Shown here: positions 34,117 through 41,977 of the stretch, in pieces
Numbering within the stretch: the first letter of the stretch is position 1
Layout: every line of letters begins with the position of its first letter
Assembly (NCBI GenBank): GCA_035652075.1
Contig: DASREL010000060.1
Location: 12,462 to 76,461, forward strand
DNA: 64,000 nucleotides
Reading direction: 5' to 3'
Origin: Gp6-AA45 sp035652075
GTDB taxonomy: Bacteria > Acidobacteriota > Vicinamibacteria > Vicinamibacterales > CAVVIG01
The notes under the pieces: model-generated
Database searches by the model: none
Seen by the model: only the letters and a program-made list of their open reading frames with translations
What the model was told of the DNA's origin: nothing
Translations under genes and position numbers: made by a program

Positions 34117-35193
34117 GTGCCGCCCACTCCCGGACGAAACGTTGTGAAGCGGACGATTGGGATTGCCGCTCTGGCGCTTGCCGCCCTGATGCTGCCGGTG
34201 CCGACCGCACCGGCGACGGAGCGGCTATACAGCAGCGGGATATACCCGCATTTACAAGCGCTTTTGACCGGCATCTCCAACCATGTCGGTATCGCATTCT
34301 TGGACCTGCTCATGGTGGCGGCGCTGGTGTCGTGGTCTGTCTTTGCGCTTGACGATTTCCGACGGTGCCGCGTACGCGGACTGATCCCGATCGTGCGCCG
34401 GACGGTGGAGTGGCTGGCCCTTGGGTACCTCGTCTTTTTGGCGTGTTGGGGACTCAACTACCGTCGCGAACCGGTGACGACAAAAGTCGGCATCGACACG
34501 GCGAACGTCACGGCCGCTACGGCTCGCGCTCTCGCGCTGCAGATCGTCGAACGCCTCAACGCGCTGGCGGCGGATGCGCACCGCATGGGATGGCACGAGA
34601 CGTCCGACATCGATCCCGACCTCGCCGCGGCGCTCGAGCGTACGATGACGTCGCTCGGATACGCGGCCCCAGTCGTGGCGCGCCCGAAACGCACGATTCT
34701 CGACATGTACTTCCGGCGCGTCGGCGTCGACGGCATGACCGATCCGTATTTCCTCGAGACGTTCGTCGTGAGCGATCTGCTGCCATTCGAGCGGCCGATG
34801 GTGATCGCGCACGAATGGAGCCATCTCGCCGGGATTGCGAACGAAGGCGAAGCGAACTTCGCGGGGTGGCTCACGGCGATTCATGGCTCCGCCGCGGATG
34901 AGTACAGCGGATGGTTGTTCCTTTACGGTGAACTCGGCATTCCGGTGGCGACACTGAATCCGCAGTCGCGACAGGATCTCACCGCCATCCGGATGCGGAT
35001 CGCCCACAACGTCGCGCCGCGCGTCTCCGCCGTCGCGTGGCAGGCATACGATTCGTATTTGAAATCCAATCGCGTGACGGCCGGTGCGGCGAGCTATCGC
35101 GAAGTCGTTCAGCTGGTGCTCGGCGCGCGGTTCGACGCCCATTGGAACCCGGTGATCGCGTCGAGCGGCACGTCGCGCGCGTCGCCGCGGTAG
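34117..35193 (+). CDS. DUF3810 family putative membrane zinc metallopeptidase
   Basis: A 358-residue protein with two or three N-terminal membrane helices (TIGIAALALAALMLPV, IAFLDLLMVAALVSWSVFAL, WLALGYLVFLACWGLNY). The catalytic-type motif HEWSHLAGIANEGEANFAGW near residue 230 has HExxH and a downstream Glu, as in DUF3810 proteins, which resemble gluzincin peptidases. Two starts are possible: GTG at 34117 or GTG at 34144 directly before KRTIGIAAL; the longer one is given. The 3' end overlaps truA by 85 bases convergently. Substrate unknown. Confidence 0.72.
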   Translation: MPPTPGRNVVKRTIGIAALALAALMLPVPTAPATERLYSSGIYPHLQALLTGISNHVGIAFLDLLMVAALVSWSVFALDDFRRCRVRGLIPIVRRTVEWLALGYLVFLACWGLNYRREPVTTKVGIDTANVTAATARALALQIVERLNALAADAHRMGWHETSDIDPDLAAALERTMTSLGYAAPVVARPKRTILDMYFRRVGVDGMTDPYFLETFVVSDLLPFERPMVIAHEWSHLAGIANEGEANFAGWLTAIHGSAADEYSGWLFLYGELGIPVATLNPQSRQDLTAIRMRIAHNVAPRVSAVAWQAYDSYLKSNRVTAGAASYREVVQLVLGARFDAHWNPVIASSGTSRASPR

Positions 35194-35897
35194 AACACGC
35201 GATCCAGAAACAACCCCGATGGAGGCGCCGTGAATCGCGCCGGTTCGCCCGGCATCGCGTGCCCTTTGCCGACTTCGACGAGTGCGCCCACGATCCGCCG
35301 CACCATCTTCCAGAGGAAATGTGATCCGTCGATGACGACGAGCAGCAGCGCGCCCTGCTCGATGATGTCGAGCCGATCGATCAGGACCAGCGTCGATCGA
35401 TCGCGGTCGTCGGGATCGTCGTCACGCTCGGCGAAGCGACCGAAGTCCTGCATGCCGACGAGCGATGCGGCCGCGGCGCGCATCGCATCGACGTCGAGCG
35501 CGTCCTTCACCCACCAGACGTACGCTTTCGCAAACGCCGTGCGGCGACACGCGATCTGGTAGACATAGCGGCGCGCGACCGCGTCGTGCCGCGCGTGGAA
35601 TCGATGCGGCACGTTCTCGACGGCGAGGAGGTTGATGTCCGCCGGCAGTTCGTCGTTGATCCGCTGTCGCAGCAGATCGCCGCGCAGCGTCGTGCTGACG
35701 TCGAGGTGGGCGACCTGGCCGAGCGCATGCACGCCGGCGTCGGTGCGCCCCGATCCGTACAGTTCGAAATCCTTGCGGCCGGTGACGGTGCGCACCGCGC
35801 GATCGATCTCACCCTGGATCGTCTTGGCGTTTTTCTGGATTTGCCAGCCGCTGTACCGCGTCCCGGCGTATTCGATCGTCAGCTTGAAGCGCGGCAC
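35109..35897 (-). CDS. truA: tRNA pseudouridine(38-40) synthase
   Basis: A 262-residue TruA. GSGRTDAGVHALGQVAHLDV holds the catalytic Asp motif (RTDAGVHA), and FKLTIEYAGTRYSGWQIQKNAKTIQGEI is the family's N-terminus. KMVRRIVGALVEVGKG and APPSGLFLDRVFY are the conserved C-terminal elements. TruA isomerises uridines 38-40 in the anticodon stem-loop of many tRNAs. The length matches the family. It is transcribed towards the DUF3810 gene and the two 3' ends overlap by 85 bases, so the coding tail of truA lies under the DUF3810 3' end. Confidence 0.95.
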   Translation of the reverse strand: MPRFKLTIEYAGTRYSGWQIQKNAKTIQGEIDRAVRTVTGRKDFELYGSGRTDAGVHALGQVAHLDVSTTLRGDLLRQRINDELPADINLLAVENVPHRFHARHDAVARRYVYQIACRRTAFAKAYVWWVKDALDVDAMRAAAASLVGMQDFGRFAERDDDPDDRDRSTLVLIDRLDIIEQGALLLVVIDGSHFLWKMVRRIVGALVEVGKGHAMPGEPARFTAPPSGLFLDRVFYRGDARDVPLDAITGFQWASNRAPSTS

Positions 35898-35916
35898 GAT
35901 TGCATCTTAATCCGAC

Positions 35917-35922
35917 TATACT
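35917..35922 (+). promoter_or_regulatory. TATACT box nine bases before an ATG
   Basis: TATACT at 35917-35922, with the ATG of the phosphatase gene at 35932 and no Shine-Dalgarno in between. No good -35 element is visible at the right spacing. It fits the leaderless pattern seen at other unit starts in the window. Confidence 0.4.
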
Positions 35923-35931
35923 CACCCATCC

Positions 35932-37545
35932 ATGCCAGACGCCCCAGCCCCTCGCCTCGTGGTCACCGACGCGCTCGGCCGCCGCATCGTGACGATCGAC
36001 AAACCGCTGTTCTCGATCGGCCGGCGGAGCGAAACGGATTTGCGTTTGCCCGGAGCGGACATCTCGCGCGTGCACGCCGAAATCTCGATCGAGGCTGGCG
36101 CGTGCGTCATCCGCGACAAGCAGTCCCGCTTCGGCACGTTCGTGAACGGCGAGCGGACGAACGAGAAGACACTCGCCCACGGCGATCAGATCCGGCTCGG
36201 ACAAGCGGGCGATACCGAGATCGTGTTCTTCATCGACGGCGAGGCGCCGTCGGTCGAGAAAAGCGCGATTTCGGCGGCGACGGAGCTGCGACAGATGGCG
36301 GCGCTGCTCGAAGGGCTGCGCGCGCTGGGGTCGGGCCGGGTGCTCGACGAGGTGCTCGCGCTCGTGCTGGATTCGGCGATCGACGTCACCGGCGCGGAAC
36401 GCGGATTCATCATGCTCGAGAACCGCGAGAAACTCGAGTTCAAGCTGGCGCGCGCCCGCGGCAAGGTGACGCTCTCGGGTCGCACGTTCGAAACGAGCCG
36501 CAAGATTCCCGAGCAGGTGTTTGCGACGGGTCAGCAAACGATCGTCGACGACCTGCTCGACGGCGATCTCGCGCAGCTCCACACCGGCACCGTCGCGCTC
36601 GGGATCCGCCACGTCTTGTGCACGCCGCTGCGCCTCGTGCGCTACGTCGAACGGGCGGAACAGCGGGGCGCCGACGAGATCATCGGCGTGCTGTATCTCG
36701 ACAGCCGGGAGCGCGGCGCCCTGCGCTCCGCGTCGGCGCAATCCGCCCTCGAGACGCTGTCGGCCGAAGCCGCGCTGGCGATCGAAAACGCGCGGCTGTA
36801 CCGCGAAGCGCTCGACAAGGCGAAGTTCGAACAGGAATTGAAGGTCGCCGCCGCGATTCAACAGTCGCTGCTGCCACAGGGACATCGCGACGGCAGTTTC
36901 TTCTCGACCGCCGCGACGTCGATCGCATGTCGCGCCGTCGGCGGCGACTTCTTCGATTACATCGACCTGCCGACATCGCAGTTCGGCTTCATCGTCGGCG
37001 ACGTGGCCGGGAAGGGATCGCCGGCGGCGTTGCTCGCCGCGGCGGTGCTCGGCATGTTCAGCGCCGAAGCGACCTACCACACGAGCGCCGCGCAATTGAT
37101 CACGCGGTTGAATCATGGGTTGTTCCGCCGCGCGATCGAGTCGCGGTTCCTCACGACGTTCTACGGCATGCTCGGGCCGGACGGCTCGCTGATGTACTGC
37201 AATGCCGGACACAACGCGCCGCTGGTCGTGTCCCCGTCCGGCATACGCCGCCTCGAAACGGGCGGTGTCGTCCTCGGCCTTTTCGATCAGGCGTCGTTCG
37301 ACGAAGAAACGATCCAGTTGCAGCCGGGCGACTTCATCGTCGCGTTCAGCGACGGCGTGACCGAGGCGATGAACGAGGCGGGTGAAGAATTCGGCGACGA
37401 TCGCCTGATCGCGTGCGTCACGCAGCATCGAGCCGAGTCGCCGAATGCCATTCTCGATGCGGTGATCGCGGATGTGCGCGCGTTTGCGGGCGATGCGACC
37501 CAGAGCGACGACGTGACCGCCGTGCTCGTGCGGTATACCGGTTAG
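35932..37545 (+). CDS. FHA-GAF-SpoIIE (PP2C-type) serine phosphatase
   Basis: A 537-residue cytoplasmic signalling protein. Residues 1-105 are an FHA domain (SIGRRSETDLRLPGADISRVHAEI, then GTFVNGERT), which binds phosphothreonine. Residues 110-290 form a GAF domain. Residues 305-537 are a SpoIIE-type PP2C phosphatase with AVGGDFFDYIDL near 336, FIVGDVAGKGSPAALLAAAV and FSDGVTEAMNEAGEEFG, the metal-binding Asp motifs. Such proteins often control anti-sigma/anti-anti-sigma partners. No partner gene is adjacent. It leads its own unit with a TATACT box nine bases upstream of the ATG. Confidence 0.9.
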   Translation: MPDAPAPRLVVTDALGRRIVTIDKPLFSIGRRSETDLRLPGADISRVHAEISIEAGACVIRDKQSRFGTFVNGERTNEKTLAHGDQIRLGQAGDTEIVFFIDGEAPSVEKSAISAATELRQMAALLEGLRALGSGRVLDEVLALVLDSAIDVTGAERGFIMLENREKLEFKLARARGKVTLSGRTFETSRKIPEQVFATGQQTIVDDLLDGDLAQLHTGTVALGIRHVLCTPLRLVRYVERAEQRGADEIIGVLYLDSRERGALRSASAQSALETLSAEAALAIENARLYREALDKAKFEQELKVAAAIQQSLLPQGHRDGSFFSTAATSIACRAVGGDFFDYIDLPTSQFGFIVGDVAGKGSPAALLAAAVLGMFSAEATYHTSAAQLITRLNHGLFRRAIESRFLTTFYGMLGPDGSLMYCNAGHNAPLVVSPSGIRRLETGGVVLGLFDQASFDEETIQLQPGDFIVAFSDGVTEAMNEAGEEFGDDRLIACVTQHRAESPNAILDAVIADVRAFAGDATQSDDVTAVLVRYTG

Positions 37546-37844
37546 CGCGGATTCCGAATTTTCTCGATTTTCGAATCTCGCTCGGACGCGAGGCGTTCGC
37601 GATCGCGCCGGAATTCCTGCTCGAGCGCTTCGCGTTCGGATAAATCAGCGACGCGCGGCAGCTTCGATCGATACAACACGTCCTGCTCGGCGAGCTTCGC
37701 CTCGTAAAAGTTCCGAACCTCGGCGATAGCCGTCTTCTGTTGTTCGGTCAGCGGAGCGGTCGAGATGCCCGCCGCCTCATCACTCTTCTTGAGGCGCTCC
37801 ATGGCGAGTTCGAGCGCCGATTTCAGTGGCTTATCAGTGGACAT
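37542..37844 (-). CDS. Hypothetical 100-residue helical protein
   Basis: A 100-residue, strongly helical, charged protein (ALELAMERLKKSDEAAG, FYEAKLAEQDVLYRSKL, EALEQEFRRDRERLASERDSKIEKI). It probably forms a coiled coil. No family was recognised. It converges with the phosphatase gene and the stops overlap by four bases. The coding sense is supported by the charged amphipathic pattern and an ordinary start ATG at 37844, but it could be only a well-preserved short frame. Confidence 0.6.
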   Translation of the reverse strand: MSTDKPLKSALELAMERLKKSDEAAGISTAPLTEQQKTAIAEVRNFYEAKLAEQDVLYRSKLPRVADLSEREALEQEFRRDRERLASERDSKIEKIRNPR

Positions 37845-37923
37845 TCGACTGAACAGTATGCCGTAACGGGCGCAGTGATTGCAGACATGACGTCACGGTT
37901 TGTCGCTTCGACAGGAGGACGTT

Positions 37924-38124
37924 GTGCCGCAAGGAACAATCAAGCGCGTGGTGAAAGACAAAGGATTCGGTTTCATCCGAGACGACCACGGCAACGACTA
38001 CTTCTTCCATCGATCGTCGGTTGACGGTGATTTCACCCGGCTGAACGAAGGGCAGCAGGTGGCGTTCGAGGAAGAAGATTCGCCGAAAGGGCCGCGCGCC
38101 GGCAACGTGCGCGTCAACGAATAG
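37924..38124 (+). CDS. Cold-shock-domain protein
   Basis: A 66-residue CSD protein: GTIKRVVKDKGFGFIRDDHGNDYFFHRSSVDG has both RNP motifs (KGFGFI and DYFFH). CSD proteins bind single-stranded RNA or DNA and melt RNA structure. The GTG at 37924 is chosen because AGGAGG lies at 37913-37918, a strong Shine-Dalgarno at ideal spacing. Upstream, TGACGTCA at 37888-37895 is a perfect palindrome of unknown meaning. The acidic C-terminus (EEEDSPKGPRAGNVRVNE) is usual for the family. Confidence 0.93.
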   Translation: MPQGTIKRVVKDKGFGFIRDDHGNDYFFHRSSVDGDFTRLNEGQQVAFEEEDSPKGPRAGNVRVNE

Positions 38125-38127
38125 AAG

Positions 38128-38200
38128 TGAGCCGGGTGGGAATCGAACCCACAACCCGCAGATTAAGAGTCTGCTGCTCTGCCAATTGAGCTACCGGCCC
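38128..38200 (-). tRNA. tRNA-Lys (anticodon CTT)
   Basis: A 73-base cloverleaf on the minus strand. The 5' acceptor strand GGGCCGG pairs with CCGGCTC, with a G-U at the second pair. The anticodon stem GCAGA/TCTGC encloses the loop CTCTTAA, so the anticodon is CTT. The T arm has GGTTCGATTCC. CCA is not encoded. It lies three bases after the cold-shock gene. Confidence 0.95.
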
Positions 38201-38265
38201 GTGAAACGCCTGATTTTATCAGAACGGCTGGTCTCGCCGAAGCTCGCGCAGCGATCTTAGGCGGA

Positions 38266-38342
38266 TGGTGCGCCCGACAGGAGTCGAACCTGTAGCCTTC
38301 GGCTCCGGAGGCCGACGCTCTATCCAATTGAGCTACGGGCGC
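38266..38342 (-). tRNA. tRNA-Arg (anticodon CCG)
   Basis: A minus-strand tRNA with encoded CCA. The acceptor GCGCCCG pairs with CGGGCGC, and the anticodon stem CGGC/GCCG frames CTCCGGA, giving anticodon CCG. T arm GGTTCGACTCC. The D arm AGCTCAATTGGATAGAGC is standard. Confidence 0.95.
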
Positions 38343-38347
38343 ACAGA

Positions 38348-38424
38348 TGGCGCGCCCGGAGGGAGTCGAACCCCCGACCTACAGGTTCGAAGCCTGTCGC
38401 TCTATCCAGCTGAGCTACGGGCGC
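38348..38424 (-). tRNA. tRNA-Arg (anticodon TCG)
   Basis: A minus-strand tRNA with encoded CCA. Acceptor GCGCCCG/CGGGCGC, anticodon stem ACAGG/CCTGT with loop CTTCGAA, giving anticodon TCG. It is separated from the other tRNA-Arg by only five bases; the two share the acceptor stem but differ in the anticodon arm. Confidence 0.95.
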
Positions 38425-38494
38425 GCGCGAACCCTGAGTGTATCACTGCAGACTGGTATTGAGCTTGCGTCCGACGCGCTCCCGAGGAGGCACC

Positions 38495-38638
38495 ATGGCG
38501 AACGATCGTGACCGCGACATGAGTGACGAACCGATGGGCGTCAACGACGAAGACATCGCCGGACGCGCCGACGAAGGCGAAGACGAAGAGTTCGAAGAAG
38601 TCGACGAGATGGACGAAGAGGACGAGGACGTCGAGTAA
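38495..38638 (+). CDS. Small acidic protein, 47 residues
   Basis: A 47-residue, very acidic protein (MANDRDRDMSDEPMGVNDEDIAG, then a Glu/Asp-rich end) with a GAGGAGG Shine-Dalgarno five bases before the ATG. No family recognised. Acidic small proteins with a similar profile are common beside other genes in acidobacterial genomes. The strong ribosome-binding site is the main support for a real gene. It is followed by another small acidic protein two bases later. Confidence 0.6.
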   Translation: MANDRDRDMSDEPMGVNDEDIAGRADEGEDEEFEEVDEMDEEDEDVE

Positions 38639-38640
38639 CC

Positions 38641-38850
38641 GTGGCGAACGAGCAACAGATCGATCAGGAAGACCTCGACCTGCATGACGTGACGGGCGAG
38701 GTCGCGAGCGAAGGCGGCTCTTTCGGCGACCTTGAAATCCACCGAGACAAGGCGCCGGCGACCGGAAGCGAAGCCGACGAGCTCTGGCGCGACGTCGAGA
38801 TCCGCCACGAACCCGTCAATCGCGACGACACGGGACGCCGCAGCCCTTAA
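38641..38850 (+). CDS. Small acidic protein, 69 residues
   Basis: A 69-residue protein rich in Asp and Glu (NEQQIDQEDLDLHDVTGEV), GTG start three bases after the previous stop. No family recognised. It converges with the ligD gene by four bases. Its N-terminus (MANEQQ) resembles that of its neighbour (MANDRD), so the pair may be a duplicated or co-translated set. Function unknown. Confidence 0.55.
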   Translation: MANEQQIDQEDLDLHDVTGEVASEGGSFGDLEIHRDKAPATGSEADELWRDVEIRHEPVNRDDTGRRSP

Positions 38851-40790
38851 CGATCCGCATACCGTGCGACGCGTGAGAGATCGACACCTTTCGCGCGTCG
38901 CAGTTCCTGCCACACATCCCCAAGCGCCTTCAGCCGTTCGGGCACGGTTTCGATCGTGAAGTCCTCTCGCTTCACGCCGGCGTCGACTTCTTTCCAAGTG
39001 AGCGGTGTCGACACGCCGGCGTACTCGCTGGCGCGCGCGCTGTAGGCCGTCGCGAGCGTCTTGCCGAGCACGTTCTGCATGAAATCGATGTACACGCGCC
39101 TCCCGCGAGCTTTCACCGCGCGCTCGACGGTGGCCACGCGTGGATGTTTGTGCGCGACGACCGTCGCGATGATCTGGCAGAAGAGCAGGCCGGCGTCATA
39201 CGGCGTCTGCGGGGGCAGCGGGATGTAGATATGCAATCCCGACGCACCAGATGTCTTCGGCACGCCGACCGCGCCGAGCGTCTGCAACTCGTCGCGAATC
39301 CATCGCGCGACGTCGAGCACCTGCGAAAACGGCACGCCATCGGCGGGATCGAGATCGAGAGCGACGTGATCGGCGAATTGCGGATGCTGCACGCGCGAGA
39401 ACCAGGGATCCTGCGAGATCGACGCGAGCTGCGTCATGTAGAGCAACGTGAGGAGCGTGCCTCCGATGATCTGCTCGCGAGATTCGGCGACCGTGACCCG
39501 CTCGCGCCTGACGCCGCCCGGGGCATCATCGACGCGGTGCTGATAGAACCACTTCCCTGCGATCCCGTTCGGGTAACGCTTCATCACGAGCGGACGGTCG
39601 GCGACCACCGGCAACAGGTACGGCGCAGCGCGGACGTAGTAGCGGAAGAGATCGCCTTTCGTGAACCGCTGCTTCGGCCAGAAGATCTTGTGCAGGTTCG
39701 TCACCGTCAGCTTCGAGCCGTCCGGCAGCGTGAGGATCCCGTCGCGCCGCGTGCTCTCAATCGCTTTCAGTTGATCGAGGAGATCGTCGCTGCCGCCGGC
39801 GGCCGTGCCGGCGGCGCGCACGCGACTCGCCGCGTGCACGCGCGACTGTTCCTCGCGGCGGACGTCCGCCGGTTTCTTGTCGTCGCGCAGCCCGAGATAC
39901 ACCGGATGCCGCAGCTTGCCGTCAGCGGTCCACTCGGTGAACTTGATTTGCGCGACCAGCTCCGGCTTCGCCCAGTGCGGACGCTCGTTGGTCTTGGGCT
40001 TGACGGCAAATGGTGACGTGTTCGTCTCGAGCGGTTTCAACAGCTTCATCACGCGCGCGAGCTCTTTTTCGTTGAACCCCGTGCCGGTGTGGCCGGCGTA
40101 AATCAACCTGCCGTCTTCGAACACCCCGAGCAGGAGCGCGCCGAAGTACGACCGCGTGTGTCGCGGCTCGGTCCATCCACCGATGACGAACTCCTGCTCG
40201 TGGACGATCTTGAGCTTCCGCCAGTCCGGCGTGCGCTTGCCCGACTTATACAGCGACGCCGCCTGCTTCGCGATCAGCCCTTCCCATCCCTGGGCAAGCG
40301 CCTCCTTGTAGAGCGCGCTGCCGTCCCCGCGGACCTGCATGCTGATGCGCAGCAGCGGCGATCCCGTTTTGCCGAAGACGCGCTCGAGGACCGCGCGCCG
40401 TTCGAGGAGGGGAGTGTCGCGAAGGTCGTCGCGGCCGACGCGCAGAATGTCGAAGGCGATCAACGCCACGCTGTCGGTCGCCGTGCCTTCGGTGACGTGG
40501 ATCCGGCCCTGAAGATTCTGAAAGCCGGTCGGTTCACCTTTGCCGTCGAGGGCGACGATCTCGCCGTCGAGCACCACCGGTGCTTTCTGCTTGCGACCCC
40601 ATTTCCGCAGCGCCGCGGTGATTTCTGGAAACTGATGTGTCTTCTCGTTGCCGAGACGCGACCACAGATGCACGGATCCCTTTGGGTCGACCTCGACGAT
40701 GGCGCGGATGCCGTCGTACTTGGGTTCGTAGACGAAATTGGGGTCGTCGAGGGGCGCGTCCATGAGGGACGCGAGCATCGGGGCGAGCAC
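38847..40790 (-). CDS. ligD: NHEJ DNA ligase/polymerase LigD (ligase and primase-polymerase domains)
   Basis: A 647-residue enzyme. Residues 1-320 are the ATP-dependent DNA ligase: the adenylated Lys is Lys24 in EPKYDGIRAI, with WSRLGNEKT and LDGEIVALD. Residues 350-640 are the LigD-type primase-polymerase with VALDLDPADG (metal-binding Asp pair) and GLHIYIPLPP. The 3'-phosphoesterase domain found in many LigD proteins is absent, and the order is ligase first, polymerase second. It repairs double-strand breaks together with Ku. The start is GTG at 40790 or ATG at 40778. It lies nine bases after the Ku gene in the same unit. Confidence 0.93.
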   Translation of the reverse strand: MLAPMLASLMDAPLDDPNFVYEPKYDGIRAIVEVDPKGSVHLWSRLGNEKTHQFPEITAALRKWGRKQKAPVVLDGEIVALDGKGEPTGFQNLQGRIHVTEGTATDSVALIAFDILRVGRDDLRDTPLLERRAVLERVFGKTGSPLLRISMQVRGDGSALYKEALAQGWEGLIAKQAASLYKSGKRTPDWRKLKIVHEQEFVIGGWTEPRHTRSYFGALLLGVFEDGRLIYAGHTGTGFNEKELARVMKLLKPLETNTSPFAVKPKTNERPHWAKPELVAQIKFTEWTADGKLRHPVYLGLRDDKKPADVRREEQSRVHAASRVRAAGTAAGGSDDLLDQLKAIESTRRDGILTLPDGSKLTVTNLHKIFWPKQRFTKGDLFRYYVRAAPYLLPVVADRPLVMKRYPNGIAGKWFYQHRVDDAPGGVRRERVTVAESREQIIGGTLLTLLYMTQLASISQDPWFSRVQHPQFADHVALDLDPADGVPFSQVLDVARWIRDELQTLGAVGVPKTSGASGLHIYIPLPPQTPYDAGLLFCQIIATVVAHKHPRVATVERAVKARGRRVYIDFMQNVLGKTLATAYSARASEYAGVSTPLTWKEVDAGVKREDFTIETVPERLKALGDVWQELRRAKGVDLSRVARYADR

Positions 40791-40799
40791 GACGGTAGT

Positions 40800-41660
40800 T
40801 TACGCCGCGTGCCGCGATCGTTTCTTCTTCGCGGTTTTCGTCTTCGTGACCTTCGCGTGCTTCGCGGTCTTCGCGCTCGCCGTGGCCTTCGTGCTCTGCG
40901 CCAGGCTCCTGCGCAGGCGCTCCATCAGATCCACGACCTCGGCCTGGCGCGGTTCGGCCATCGGTTCGAGTGCGACCTCTTTGCCTTTGACCTTGCCCTG
41001 GATGACGCGCATCAGATTTTCGCGATACTGGTCGGAGTACTTGGATGGATCCCACGCGGCGGCGAGGCTGTTGACGAGGGCCTTCGCCACGTCGAGTTCC
41101 GCCTTCCGGACACCGTCGGCAGCGGGGAAGTCGAACTGCCCCACGTCGACGAGTTCGTCGGCGAACCGCATGATCGTGAGGACGATCGCGTCCTGGATCA
41201 CCTCGACGGCGGCGAGATGCTGTGCGTCGCGCAAGATGAATTTGGCGATGCCGACGCGCTTGGATTCGCGGATCGCCTCGCGCAGCAGCGCGTACGCGCG
41301 CTCGCCGCCTTTGATCGGCACGAGATAGTACGGCGTCTCGAAGAAGCGATCGTCGATGTCTTCCGCGTCCACGAAATCGACGATGTCGACGGTGCGCGTC
41401 TTTTCGAGGGCGGCCGCCTGGAAATCCTCTTTCGTCATCACGACGAAGTGGCCTTTGCTGTACTCGTAGCCCTTGACGAGATCTTCCCATGCGACCGGAT
41501 GGCCGTCCTTGATGCACACGCGCTCGAACTTCACCGGCGACTTGTCTTTGGCGTGGAGCATCCGAAACTTCGGCCGGTGATTGCGGACGGCGGTGTGGAG
41601 TTCGACCGGGATGTTGACGAGGCCGAACGAAATCGATCCCTTCCAGAGCGCTCTGCCCAC
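40800..41660 (-). CDS. ku: Non-homologous end-joining protein Ku
   Basis: A 286-residue bacterial Ku. The core has ALWKGSISFGLVNIPVELHTAV, RMLHAKDKSPVKFERVC and EYSKGHFVVMTKEDF, the typical Ku beta-barrel, and the C-terminal tail is basic (KTAKHAKVTKTKTAKKKRSRH) and would help DNA binding. It forms a ring homodimer on DNA ends and recruits LigD, encoded next in the same unit. Length is usual for the family. Confidence 0.95.
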   Translation of the reverse strand: MGRALWKGSISFGLVNIPVELHTAVRNHRPKFRMLHAKDKSPVKFERVCIKDGHPVAWEDLVKGYEYSKGHFVVMTKEDFQAAALEKTRTVDIVDFVDAEDIDDRFFETPYYLVPIKGGERAYALLREAIRESKRVGIAKFILRDAQHLAAVEVIQDAIVLTIMRFADELVDVGQFDFPAADGVRKAELDVAKALVNSLAAAWDPSKYSDQYRENLMRVIQGKVKGKEVALEPMAEPRQAEVVDLMERLRRSLAQSTKATASAKTAKHAKVTKTKTAKKKRSRHAA

Positions 41661-41664
41661 GTGC

Positions 41665-41904
41665 TTATTTCTTCAATCGCAGTTCGCGTTCGGCCTCGAG
41701 CCAGTCTTCGAAATCCATTCCATGGCCGCCGCCGCGCTGCAGATAGCGATGGTACGCGCGCTCGCGAATGTCCTCTTCAGTCACCTGCGGTTCGGTCGAT
41801 CCAATCGCCGCATCGGCGAGGGTCTCGGCGCGATCGTCGGTCGTGTCGGGCGGCGTCGGGGGAGTCGTTTGCTTCCGTGTGCGTGCCGGTGCTCGTTTTG
41901 CCAT
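41665..41904 (-). CDS. DUF2934 family small protein
   Basis: A 79-residue protein. The C-terminal half IRERAYHRYLQRGGGHGMDFEDWLEAERELR is the DUF2934 signature, a short domain (often with a Trp-Glu-AERE end) found in acidobacteria and proteobacteria. The N-terminus is basic, Lys/Arg/Thr-rich. Function unknown. It precedes the Ku gene by four bases in the same direction, so co-transcription with the NHEJ genes is likely. Confidence 0.8.
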   Translation of the reverse strand: MAKRAPARTRKQTTPPTPPDTTDDRAETLADAAIGSTEPQVTEEDIRERAYHRYLQRGGGHGMDFEDWLEAERELRLKK

Positions 41905-41977
41905 ACCGCTATCTCCGTCGCAATTTCAGTCGCGAAAACGCGTAGATGAATCCGAAAATCCCGTGGGGTGCAAACCG

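Noticed and set aside
37888..37895. TGACGTCA palindrome before the cold-shock gene
   Set aside because: A perfect 8-mer, but short and common enough by chance. It differs in spacing from the TGAC-N6-GTCA sites, so no common regulator is claimed.
40089..41945. 618-residue open frame on the plus strand
   Set aside because: Antisense to ligD and ku, both of which are certain.
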